From Amaranthus tricolor (lineage: Eukaryota; Streptophyta; Magnoliopsida; Caryophyllales; Amaranthaceae), in the NCBI RefSeq assembly GCF_026212465.1, contig NC_080053.1, forward strand, positions 11,900,270-11,964,269: a stretch of DNA of 64,000 bases. The letters are read 5' to 3'. The notes beneath the pieces are model-generated. The model searched no databases, had not been told where the DNA came from, and was given only the letters and a program-made list of their open reading frames with translations. The translations under genes were made by a program, and so were the position numbers. Every line of letters starts with the position of its first letter. Positions within the stretch are counted from its first letter, which is position 1. Shown one piece after another: positions 38,901 to 49,182 of the stretch.

Positions 38901-41359
38901 GAGTTTTAGACTTTGGACAGGTAACGTTGTACTGAGTAAGGAAGTGCCTGAAATTTCACTAAGCAACATCACATGTCAATTGATATGGGTATGAAAAAAG
39001 GAATCATGTAGCCCATAGAAAGTTAATAGATACTGATTATGGTCAACACTCGATCAAAAACATCTACAGTACTTTACTAATTTTCATAGAGTATAATGCT
39101 AAATTGCTCGCAAATACCATATAGCTTGTCAATGATTGTATGTATCAGTTGATACAGACACTGAACAACATTAAAAACTACAAGTAATTTCTATTTAAAA
39201 AAAAATAAAGAATCAAGAATGTCTTTCATGAACAGTCGATATATAGAATAAACAAACCATTCAATAGCCATAACAGGAGGGAAGAGGATGCATTGCTCTA
39301 TACAATTAAAACAGAAACAATTAAAGCATTAAGCACGTGCAAACAGTAGCAGAAAAACCAAAATGTCTGAGCAATTCCTTCAAAAATTCACTTACATGCA
39401 TCACTAATTTACATATTTCAACAAGTTAGACAAAAAAGCATTCACTTTATCTATAGGTTTGCACATCCTAATGCTTTATTAATTTGTCAGAAGGCCCATT
39501 GCTTTAATTTTCCTTCAAAATTTGACGAAATAACTTTTCAAAGCAACTTTACTAGTGCTCATCAAATTTTCATATATTGATTCACTTAATACATTAAAGA
39601 GTCTTACAACAGTCTAATAAATATAAGATGAAGAACAACCTGATGCTCTATGTGGTTACCATCAAAAGGAACTTTCAACCTACTTTGGAGCTTTCGAAGT
39701 CTTTCTTCCTATGACATGACATGAAATAGCATCAGATAAGGGATGATTATTAAAAAACCAACTATCTTTCAAATGAAAATGAATGCAAAAAAATAAATAT
39801 TCTCACACCACACAGAACCCCTCTACACCTCAACTCCCTAACCCCCACCACTACTCCCTCTATTCCTCCATCCGTTTGTCCCATATTCTGCATTTCTAAT
39901 TCTATAAGACAACAAATATGAATCATCAAGCCATGAAAAAGTCAAAAATTATGTCAATACGAAAGTATCGAAAAGGAGAAGAAAAAAAATAGTGACACAT
40001 GAATGACATGTATCATTTAGAAGAAAAGCTTGTTTGGAAAAGCAGGGGATGGATATTCATCCAATTAGCAAGGAGAACAGAAACTTTTTCCATCCAAATG
40101 CAAAAAATTCTCAAATATTATCAAATTGATTAAAATGTCAACAGAAGTTACTATTGCACAAGATGTTCATATTTATGTAAATTAAAATGGTCTAAAAAAT
40201 GTCAACATAAACTACAATCATAGAGATCGCCACCTCAAAAGAGTGAAGATAAAATATTATACCTGTGTAGATGTAAGAGCTGGTGCAAACAGTGCTGGCT
40301 GTGATGTGAGTGCCGGAGTCACAAAGCGTCCAAACAGTGATTTTGAACCAAGGACTATATTTGCTGAGAGACAATATCAATATTTTATTGACATGTAAAA
40401 ACACATGCACCACTATAACATAAGTAAGCCATAACAGAATCTAATGTGCACAAGATCTATAAAAACACATGCACCACTATAACATAAGCCATAACAGAAT
40501 CTAATGTGCACAAGATTTATGGTTGTGAAACACAAAATGTACATTATGTCCAGAAAGGCATGATTAATTACTTCATAAATTTCACAACTCAATATACTGA
40601 ACTAGAGATTTCAAGTGGGCGAAGAATAGAGGTACATTATAGTTTACTTTGTCCATTAGAATATCTAGACAAGTACACTTCACAAAAACAAGAATGTTCA
40701 TAGCTTGTTGGAATCGAAGAAATGGGAAGGAACGGAAAGGGACTTTTCTCTACCATTTGTATAGCAAAAGAGAAGGAAATGAAAGGGAATTAGAGATATT
40801 AGTACCTACTTGCTAGTTGCTACATATTTGATGAAAAAAAATCTCTCCAACAATAAATTCCCTCTCCTTCCTTTCTTTTCTCGTTCTTTATGTACCCGAC
40901 TCTTAGAGCTAAAGCTGATTAGAGTTGTCACTCTCATAATCTACCAAAGGTTGATAAATATTTTTTTCTTTATTCAAATGAGGGGAGAGTAAAGTTCAAC
41001 AAAACAAGATCATATAGTCCACAAGGAAGAGGACCAACCAAGATATTGATTAGTCACAGAAAGGAGTAGGTGTAAATGCCAACACTCAAGCACTTTCATC
41101 ATTAGTAACCATTCACAATCTGGTATGAAACCAGTAATTCATCTTGTACCTGTCAATTGGTAAGCAAATTTTTGGACTCATGATATGCACCATACCAATT
41201 ACCAAAGAAGCCAGGAAAGATTTTAATAGACTTAAACGGATATATTGGCACAAATTAGTAGCTCAGACCATTCTCTCTTGATTGTAATGTCATGGTTAAC
41301 AATAAAACAATACTACTTCAAGCAAGAAAGAAATTTGTCTTTCAATCCTCCAACCCCCC

Positions 41360-41408
<49 letters not shown>

Positions 41409-41916
41409 CCTCTCTCCACCTAGCCCCTCAAAAAAGATGAACCGGCTTTTATCTGAATGGCAGATTCTAACTACTAACTAACAACAAACCGTTTAATGTA
41501 TTAAAATATATTGTTTCACACTATTAACCCCTTTATAATCGGCTTCAAGCGACAGATAACACAAAACGAAACTGTCAATAAAAAGTACCTAGCCATTGAG
41601 CCCATTGTGCAAGTAGCTGTGAGAATATAAACGACCAATGGAGATTGACCTTCCTCGCTGGATCATCCAAAAGCTCCTCCAAAGTATATTGCTAAAATTA
41701 TGGATCACAACAATATCATCCATTCAAAAGCAAACCAAAAAGTCAATATGAATAAAAAATATTTTACAAAGAGAATGAATTTACCTCATTATGTCGATCA
41801 CCACCAAGCAATGGTTCCCCTAAACTCCCATAATCCGACGAATCATAATGTTCACGCCGTTTTCCATCAACATCCCCATGATGAAGCCTTCGCCTCAAGG
41901 TAGATGACGATGTCAT
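35921..41916 (-). CDS. ELMO/CED-12 domain protein
   Basis: ELMO-domain proteins are regulators of small GTPases (ARF/ARL or RAC type) in animals; the plant members are poorly characterised, so function is inferred from family only. Nine coding exons join in frame to 313 aa: 41916-41785, 41691-41589, 40363-40263, 39708-39640, 38762-38647, 38569-38515, 36953-36833, 36268-36126 and 36022-35921. The N-terminus (MTSSSTLRRRLHHGDVDGKR) is variable. The ELMO domain covers about residues 130-290, with LWRLAFPTREIPPLKSELWK, MGWQGTDPSTDFRGGGFISL and AGLRFLQLLGEDEMAFDDLY. The stop is TGA at 35921. All junctions are GT-AG. A 5' UTR intron is likely at 41948-42056. No frameshift is seen, so it is probably functional. 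A LINE remnant lies just downstream. Confidence 0.95.
37386..37418. repeat. C-rich (CCCCCA)n run in ELMO intron 6
   Basis: Successive CCCAC/CCCCCA units give four or more G-runs on the transcribed-RNA-like strand (minus), a pattern able to form a G-quadruplex in the pre-mRNA. It lies within the intron at 36954-38514. Confidence 0.7.
37998..38132. repeat. Degenerate direct repeat in ELMO intron 6
   Basis: GGTACTGATGGCTTTAGTCC plus ACTTAATTTGAAAA near 38004 recurs as GGTATGGATGGTTTCAGTCC plus ATTTAATTTGAAAA near 38095. The spacing is about 92 bp. Confidence 0.8.
40390..40515. repeat. Direct repeat of about 60 bp in ELMO intron 2
   Basis: ACATGCACCACTATAACATA followed by GCCATAACAGAATCTAATGTGC occurs twice (about 40402-40455 and 40466-40516). 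The second copy lacks a 4-bp repeat. Confidence 0.8.
41351..41420. repeat. Poly-C and (TC)n tract in ELMO intron 2
   Basis: A run of about 18 C is followed by about 19 TC dinucleotides and a decayed CT-rich tail. Such tracts are unstable in replication and sequencing. Confidence 0.95.
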
Positions 41917-41947
41917 AACCAAAATATTTCTTTACAATCAAATTCAC

Positions 41948-42056
41948 CTAAATAGCATCAAATTTCACATCAAATAACAAAAAATTAAGTCAAAATCGAA
42001 AACCCCTAAAACCCCGAAATCCGTTAGTTGAAAAAAAAGCTTCAAGAAAAGAATAC
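41948..42056 (-). other. Probable 5' UTR intron of the ELMO gene
   Basis: Minus-strand donor AAAAG|GTATTC at 42056 and acceptor TATTTAG at 41948, 31 bases before the ATG. The leader exon would continue upstream to about 42440. Confidence 0.55.
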
Positions 42057-42479
42057 CTTTTAAGGATTAACAAAACTATGAATTTCTGAAATAGTATTGT
42101 ATGTCTAATCCCTTTCGTGGCTTGATGTTCAATTTCCACAATTTATACGCATAAAATTTTAGAAAAATAATTGGAAACCTTCGGAAGCAAGGAAAGAATT
42201 AGGCAGAAAGTGAATATTGTATTGGTTGAGTTGAATTATTAGGTATTGGAGAACATTGAAATTGTAAATTGGAAATTCTTGGATTTTGATTGGATCGTTG
42301 ACGATTCGACTTAAATTCTTGAATATCAAATAAAATTGATGATTAAAAATCAAAATCGAAGGACTCAGGCAAAATATAGAGGGAGAAAAAAATGTGTATT
42401 GGCAGAGTACAGATGAACGAACCTTCGAAGCAGGAGCTAGTTTCTGTTTGAGTTGCTGCTGCGCAGTGCGGCACGTGTT

Positions 42480-44112
42480 TGTCGATAAACATATTTAATT
42501 TTAAATATTAATTTTAAAAATTATTAAGAATTAATGTTAGTAAAACTAAACAAAGATTCTATTTCACTAAATTTTAACTTAAAAATATTTTTAAATAAAA
42601 TATAAATTAAAACTGATAAATAAAAAGTATCAAAATTTAAATTGAACTATTATAATAATAGAAGGAAATATTTTATTTAGCAATCACAAACTACTTTGTA
42701 AAACAATGTTTTAAATTCAAAAGATATATTTTATCAATATCAAAAATTTCTTTTTTTAAAAAAAATGTTTTCGAATAAACTAGGAGGGTGAACCAAAATA
42801 ATATAATGGTATATAATCTTAAAAAAAACAATTAGGACAGGACAAAAAAATTCTAAGCAAATATTTATTGGCCTATAATAATAACATATCATTCGGAACA
42901 TTCATTAGCCTATAACATATCAATACCGGATGTTAGACAATTAATATTTTTATTGGTTTTTTTATTCTTGTACTAGCTTTTTAGACGGTCAAACAGCTAA
43001 AAAGTGTTTTGATAAATAACTATTAAAGTAACTATTAAGCCCAAATTAAAAAACCTGCTTATGATAGTATTTTCATTGGCTTTTGGTCTTTTTTTCTCTA
43101 AATAGCAGTCAACAATCTGAAAATAATTTTAGCGAACATCTCCGTAACAGTTGGCTTAACACTAGTTTATCAGTCAATAATTTCAATTCGTAGAAGAACT
43201 CCTGCTAATAGTCATTTTAAATAATTTTCTTATAAAGTTTAGTTTTATTTTAAATGAGGTTTAAAAGATGTTTTCGGATACACTGTGGTGATGCCCTATT
43301 ATAGTACAACTGTTAATTCATAATGTATGTTATGTTTTGCAAGTAAATATGATTATCCCGTGTGAAATAGTTTGATTTATCATCATTCTTACAAAAGTAT
43401 GTTTATCCTATGTGGAAAAAGTTATAATTTATGTTTTGCAAGAAATCGTATTTATACCAAGTGGTAAAGGGTTAAAATTTCAAATATAGATCTGCATACA
43501 ATAGTATACATATGATGAATGAAGTGTGTTAGTCATAACAAAAGTTGTATACGTGTTTTGGGCAAAACAATGGTTAAGTTCGTTTTATACATAACAATGA
43601 TTGTGTAAAATTTTGTCATGTTATTTTGCATTAAAAGGTAGACCGCCTACTAAATGATTTAAAAGAACTCATAGTAGTACCATTTTAGCAACGTATTCCA
43701 AATTTTACATATAAAAAAGTAAATGATTTGAGTTAAGTATGATTATTTGATTGAAACTGCTTTAAAACGCTTATGAAACGTTGAATTTAAATCAAGGACG
43801 ATTATACAATTTATGAATGCAAAATTCTCTAAACAGGCTACACATTTCCAAATAAGTTTATTACTATAATTTAATATAAAAAGTTTAAATAACTTGTTTG
43901 GCATACACTAATGTTAGATACTCGACTTTTTGATGATATTATGTTTTTGTGTGTTTTTTCAATGTTTTTTTTTTTTTTTTTTTTTGCAAACCCTCTTGGC
44001 ACCTCAAAGGATGATTAAAGGGAGAGCGGGAACTATTTTTGAGCAAGAGTATAGCTTTGCTACATTTATGATAAGCTACTTTGTTTCGCATAGAGAGATA
44101 TTAGTTAAACAA
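42480..44112. other. AT-rich intergenic and promoter flank of the ELMO gene
   Basis: No gene is recognised. A T-run of about 19 is at 43967-43985. The proximal part should contain the ELMO promoter, but I cannot point to elements. Confidence 0.45.
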
Positions 44113-44121
44113 TTTAGAATT

Positions 44122-44571
44122 GGAAAAATTACCCTGAATAATACGAACTTTCACTGATTTTCCTACAATAATACGAACTTTTAATTAACCATGAATAATA
44201 CGAACTTTGATACATATTTCCCGCTGGCATACCATTTTACCTGTTACCGGTAAACTTACTCATTCCTTTAAAAAAAATTTTTTGGCTGATAAAACTAAGT
44301 AAGAAAAATTACCCTGAATAATACGAACTTTCACTGATTTTCCTACAATAATACGAACTTTCAATTAACTATGAATAAAATACGAACTTTGATACATATT
44401 TCCCGCTAGCATAATGAAGAAATGGGGAATAACCGTTTCTCCAGGTAAAGAACCGGTCAGGTATGCTAGCGGGAAATATGTATTAAAGTTCGTATTATTC
44501 ATGGTTAATTGAAAGTTCATATTATTGTAGGAAAATCAGTGAAAGTTCGTATTATTCAGGGTAATTTTTCC
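44122..44571. mobile_element. MULE-type MITE, family B, copy 1, internally duplicated
   Basis: A 450-bp element with a perfect 9-bp duplication TTTAGAATT at 44113-44121 and 44572-44580. Ends start GGAAAAATTACCCTGAATAA and form long inverted repeats of about 110 bp (44122-44225 against 44455-44571). An extra direct copy of the left arm is present at about 44306-44413. The repeated word AATAATACGAACTTT gives the arms an internal period of about 35 bp. Non-coding. Confidence 0.88.
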
Positions 44572-44819
44572 TTTAGAATTTAGCCGAAGTTTAAGTTGTA
44601 ACTTGGACGTATGAACTCTATTTTGATGTGGTTGTATTCCTTTAATTTGAGAAGTCAAGATTTTCTTTTTATCTATGTACCAGTATGGTGCATTACTTTG
44701 TTTTGGTCCAAGTATTTACTTGGGCATTGGTTTACATTTAAGAAACCCCTCAGTTATTTTTGAAGAATAAAAATTAAGCTTAATTATTACTAAATTGTGG
44801 TTAGTCTTTTGTCTTTATA

Positions 44820-45420
44820 GATGGTATTTTAGAATGTTATAGTTGGTATTTTAATGCACATAAGTTGATATTTTAACTAGATTAAGTTGGTGTGTCTGAA
44901 TTCTGAAGTTAGCATTTTAACTTATCATATTTGGTGTTTTAATTTAACATAGTTATTGTTTTAACTTAATATACTTACAGTTGGTAATTTAACTTAACAT
45001 AGTAGATGTTTTACGAAATTTGAACAAAATAAGCTTTTTTGTAAAAAAATTTTCAAAGTGAGCTTAAGATAATTTTATTTCCCAAAATAAGCATCTTCTA
45101 ATCACAGCTTGAGGAATGACAATGTTCGCTATTAGTAACAACAAATAATTATTAAAGCTGAGTCAAAAAGTCAATCAAGTAATCGCCCGCTGTTACTAAC
45201 AATGGGTCATTAACATCCAAGTTAAGGGAAGTCAACTAAGTCAAAATATCAACCTAGCAATCGTCCCCTGTTAGTAACAACATGCAATTGTTGGGCTGAC
45301 TTTGGGAATTTTTTTTAAAAAAAGCTTATTTTGTTCAAATTTTCATGTTTTACCAAGTTACAATAATCGAGCTTTTAACTACATATAGTTGTTATTTTAA
45401 CCTAATTTAGTTGTATTAAA
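44820..45420. repeat. Degenerate minisatellite of about 22 bp, split by a MITE
   Basis: Loose repeats of the type AGTTGGTATTTTAACTTAAC run to 45014 and resume at about 45354 after the inserted element at 45015-45344. Confidence 0.65.
45015..45344. mobile_element. MULE-type MITE, family C
   Basis: A 330-bp element with a perfect 9-bp duplication ATGTTTTAC (45006-45014 and 45345-45353). Inverted repeats of about 43 bp contain TTTGAACAAAATAAGCTTTT. The interior carries repeated GTTACTAACA/TGTTAGTAACA words. It has no coding capacity. Confidence 0.88.
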
Positions 45421-45774
45421 TAATATCTACTTCTATTAATAAAAACATTTACTATATACCATCATAGTACCTACTTGTACATGTAAAATAACTACTATGA
45501 ACGATGATAATACCTATTTCTACTGATAAAAACAACTACTATGATACATATAAAAAATCCACTTTTATGGTTTGTTAAGTAGGATTTTTTGTTATGTAAA
45601 ATAAGACATTAAGCTAATTGTATTATTATCTTCTTCAACAATCCTATTTTTGATATACTATCAATCCCTACTTAACAAAACCTAAATCCCTTCTTGACAT
45701 AATGTGAATCTCTACTTGAAATACACTAACCTCTAACTTGATATATTGTGAACCCCTATTTGAAGTATCCGAAA

Positions 45775-45920
45775 TGCCTACATGAGGTATCCTAAAAGCC
45801 TACATGGGGTATCCTAAATGCCTACATGTGGTATCCTAAAATGCATACTTTTAGTAACATAAACCCTTATACGAGGCATCCTAAATGCCTTTTTGAGGCA
45901 TTCTATATGCCTAATTGGGA
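45775..45920. repeat. Minisatellite of about 22 bp
   Basis: Repeats of GGTATCCTAAATGCCTACAT with substitutions, about six copies, decaying to the right. Confidence 0.8.
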
Positions 45921-45950
45921 CGCTTGCAATTAATAGAGCAATCACATAAA

Positions 45951-46207
45951 CACAAATTCTTGTGAGAGGCGGTCTCTTTGAGAGACCATTTTCAATTGGG
46001 TCAGCCCATTATATATTTTTTAAAATATTGTAGGTAGGCATTAAGAGTGATGTAAGTAGACATTGAAGACATTGAAAGTAGGCATTAAGTGATAAGTATT
46101 AAGGATAATATAAATAGGCATTAAGAATACAATAGGTAGACATTAATCTTTAATGGGTTGGACTTGAGATTTGCTCTCAAAGAGACGGTCTCTCAAGAGA
46201 CTAGCTG
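45951..46207. mobile_element. MULE-type MITE, family A, copy 2
   Basis: A 257-bp element matching 23304-23586. The flanks TCACATAAA (45942-45950) and TTACATAAA (46208-46216) match at 8 of 9 bases. Ends are inverted repeats of about 50 bp with GGTCTCTTTGAGAG. The core is the same TAGGCATTAAG-type minisatellite. Confidence 0.8.
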
Positions 46208-46216
46208 TTACATAAA

Positions 46217-47041
46217 TTAGTTAGCATTTTTTTCAAATTGATTGTAATGGATTGGGCTTCCTGAGAGGCGTCTCTCATAGAGATGTTCTCTCAATAGACC
46301 GATTGATTCTCTAAAAAGATAATCTATTTGAAAGACATATTTCTTTGGGCCGACTAGTAATTTTTATTAAAAAAATTTAAAACTTAAAAAAAACCATATG
46401 CTTCTTTTTTCATTCTTCTTTCTCAACAAATATCCAAGGTTGTTATCTTTCTTCATCAAATCTTCATAACTTGTATCCATATTGTCCATCAAGTATTTAT
46501 GACTATCCTTCTTCTTTTCCAATTATATTTTCATCATTAAATTCAGAATGAAATCTTAAGTTATAATTTAATTAAAATTTTATCTTAAAAGGGTAATTTT
46601 TTCATTGTCAAACCTTGAACAAATTGAATCTTTAATTTACAGTTGAGCATGCTTTTCTTATTCACAATGAATTTCTTTTTGCGTTTTTTATTTTTTTTTT
46701 TGTTCTGCTTAATATAAATTGTCAAATTCAACCATCAAATTATTATACATGAATTTTCATTTGTATTGTGTTTGAAATAATTTTGTAATTTAAAATTATA
46801 AATTCAAGTATCAAAGCTTTCATTTCTTTTTAATATCAAATTTAAGTGGAGAAACCATTTTTTAATTGCGTGCCGTAGAGATTAGTTTTGTTTTTCTTTT
46901 TCTAATGTTAAAATGGATTGAGCTTATGAAAGGAGCTAATAAGAGGCGACTCTTAAAGAGACCGTCTCTTATAAGAGTTGCTGATAATCTTAGAGTGATT
47001 ACTTAGAGAAATTAAGTGATTGCATAGGCCTATGTCATGAT
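46217..47041. other. Intergenic DNA with further decayed family-A-like ends
   Basis: Two more GAGAGGCG / AGACCGTCTCT segments near 46270 and 46950 resemble the ends of the family A element. They could be the ends of a longer relative or separate remnants. No gene is seen. Confidence 0.4.
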
Positions 47042-47046
47042 GAAAC

Positions 47047-48706
47047 TGTAACATCCGTTTTTTTTTAAAAAAATAATAATAATAAATAAATAAATAAATA
47101 AATAAATTTCAAAAATTTTAAAAATAAATAAAAAATTAATAATAACTCCCCATTAACAAATAACTTTTCACTTCTCTTTCTAAATCATTTAACCAACCTC
47201 ACATAACTATTATAAATTAAACCAATTACCCTTAATTTCATTCACATTATTACTCACACTTCCTTTTCTTCCTACAAACTCTTCCTCCATCCTCCAATTG
47301 CTTAAAATTAATCAAGAAAAGGCAAGATTTTGATATAAAAGACAGCGAATTCGTAGACAAAGATTATTAAGAGCGAACGTTTCTAGGATCGCGTGACAAG
47401 GTAATTCTCAATGTCCATCTAATTAGAACTATCCCGTTAGTATTATGTGCTAAGGGATAATTAATGTGTTTAAATGGGTGTATGATTTGATATGACATTA
47501 TTTTGTATGATATTATGTTTTATATATTCTCAAATTATATTTACTATTATTTTTGTCAAACTTGAATTTATAATTTTTTTTTATTTCGATAAAATTTATA
47601 TTATTATTTTGATAAAAAAATTAGATACGGTTCAAATTGGAAGAGAAATATTTATAATATTAATTTCTATTGCCACCAATTGATGTTAGAAGGGTGATTT
47701 GGAAAATGAGATTTCAGTTGGATATTCCTAAGATATATATTTATTGGGAAAAATTTATAATCATAAAATAAAATTTATAATGTATGTTTGATTATATGTT
47801 TGTGTGCTCGCAACTAAATATTAGAAATCTATTAAATCACGTGAAGTGTAACACGAGGGGAATGAAGCTCTTATATTTGTTGTGATCCAAGTATAAGAGT
47901 GATGAACATGTTGTCCTGTTTGGTTAATATAACTGCCGACAAATATTATTATTATTTCTGATACTTGATACGATGTTTGGTCTTCCTTCTATTTATTGTG
48001 ATCCAAGTTGAAGGGGTGTGCACACTAGGGTTCCCTGAGACTACTCTGCTGGCCTTGAATTATTTGGGGTGACGACCTCTTGATGAAGTAAGTATAGGGG
48101 TAAAGCCTCGGCCTACTAGCATTCTTGTTTCCTCAAATTAAAAATTGATTATGTGTTTGTCATTATTAAATATCAAATTAATAAATTGGTTTACGTGATA
48201 TTATATATATTGTTTTCTCAAATTGTTTTCTTTTAAACTCAGCTATTTATTATTTTCTAAAATTATTTTCAATTTAATTATATTTTATTTTCTTAAATCA
48301 TCTTCAAACTTAATAGTTTTACGGGATGGAGTTGGAATTACTTGATTTCCTGATTTTGGGAGTTTTCCCTTGTTTTTCTTGCATTCTTATGTTGCAGGTT
48401 ATTGATTGCGTGGGAATCTTGGAGTGAGGATCACCTAGAAACATAACTTTATTGGAGTTGTATTTCAGTTTAAATTTTACCTTAAGTGGTTTAAATTTTA
48501 TATGGATACAAATTACGGTTCAGTCTTTTCTTATGTTGTAAGACCCTTTGTTAGATTTAAAATTATTAAGTTATTTCGTAGTCGTTAAGCCTTACATTTA
48601 TTTTATTAGAAATAGATGTGGCGGTAACACTCCCATGAGTAGGTTTTGCTTCATATTTTTCATTAGAGGTGTTTTCTAAAGTTCGACCTATCCTGAGGGT
48701 GTTATA
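47047..48706 (+). repeat. 5' LTR of the plus-strand chromovirus
   Basis: 1660 bp, beginning TGTAACATCCG. It is almost identical over most of its length to the 3' LTR. It ends GTTATA instead of the expected CA. Confidence 0.94.
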
Positions 48707-49182
48707 AAGTGGTATCAATAGCTTAGGTTTGTTTTGTCAAATCTTTGGGTTGTTTAGGAATTAAAGTTGATAAAGGCTTAAATTAAAAATAGGTTAGATG
48801 GTACAAGGTAAAAAAAAAATTATTTTAAATAATTTAAGTAAGTTACAAAAAAAATAAATAAAATAAAATAAATTATGAGAGTGGGGACCAATGAGTTTAT
48901 TGTTTTGAAGTACTTTTAAGTACTTAGTAGTAGTAGTTATTTCTTTTAATTATATTTTCGTTGTCTTTCGTTTTTTTGTTAGTTGCCTCGATTTCGTTTT
49001 TGGGGATAGATTGGTTAAAGAAGTATCAGGCTAAAATTCGTTGTGCTAAACAGAGAATTACCTTTGGAGGCCCTAAGGGATATTAACTAACCTTCCAAGA
49101 AACTGCTTTCGAACCACCAAAGACCAAGCTTATCTCCGCCCTAAATCTCCAGACCCATCTTAGGAAAGGCTACCCCGTATAT
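48707..49182 (+). other. Leader with gag deletion, plus-strand chromovirus
   Basis: Holds the primer-binding site and about 250 bp of A/T-rich leader. The protease C-terminus follows abruptly at about 49000 (GIDWLKKYQAKIRC). No Gag-like frame exists here in any frame. Confidence 0.75.

Noticed and set aside
45775..45920. Regular 22-bp repeats that could suggest a CRISPR-like array
   Set aside because: There are no unique spacers. It is a decayed minisatellite in a plant genome.
47492..47683. 63-aa plus-strand open frame
   Set aside because: It lies inside the 5' LTR and is AT-rich low complexity.
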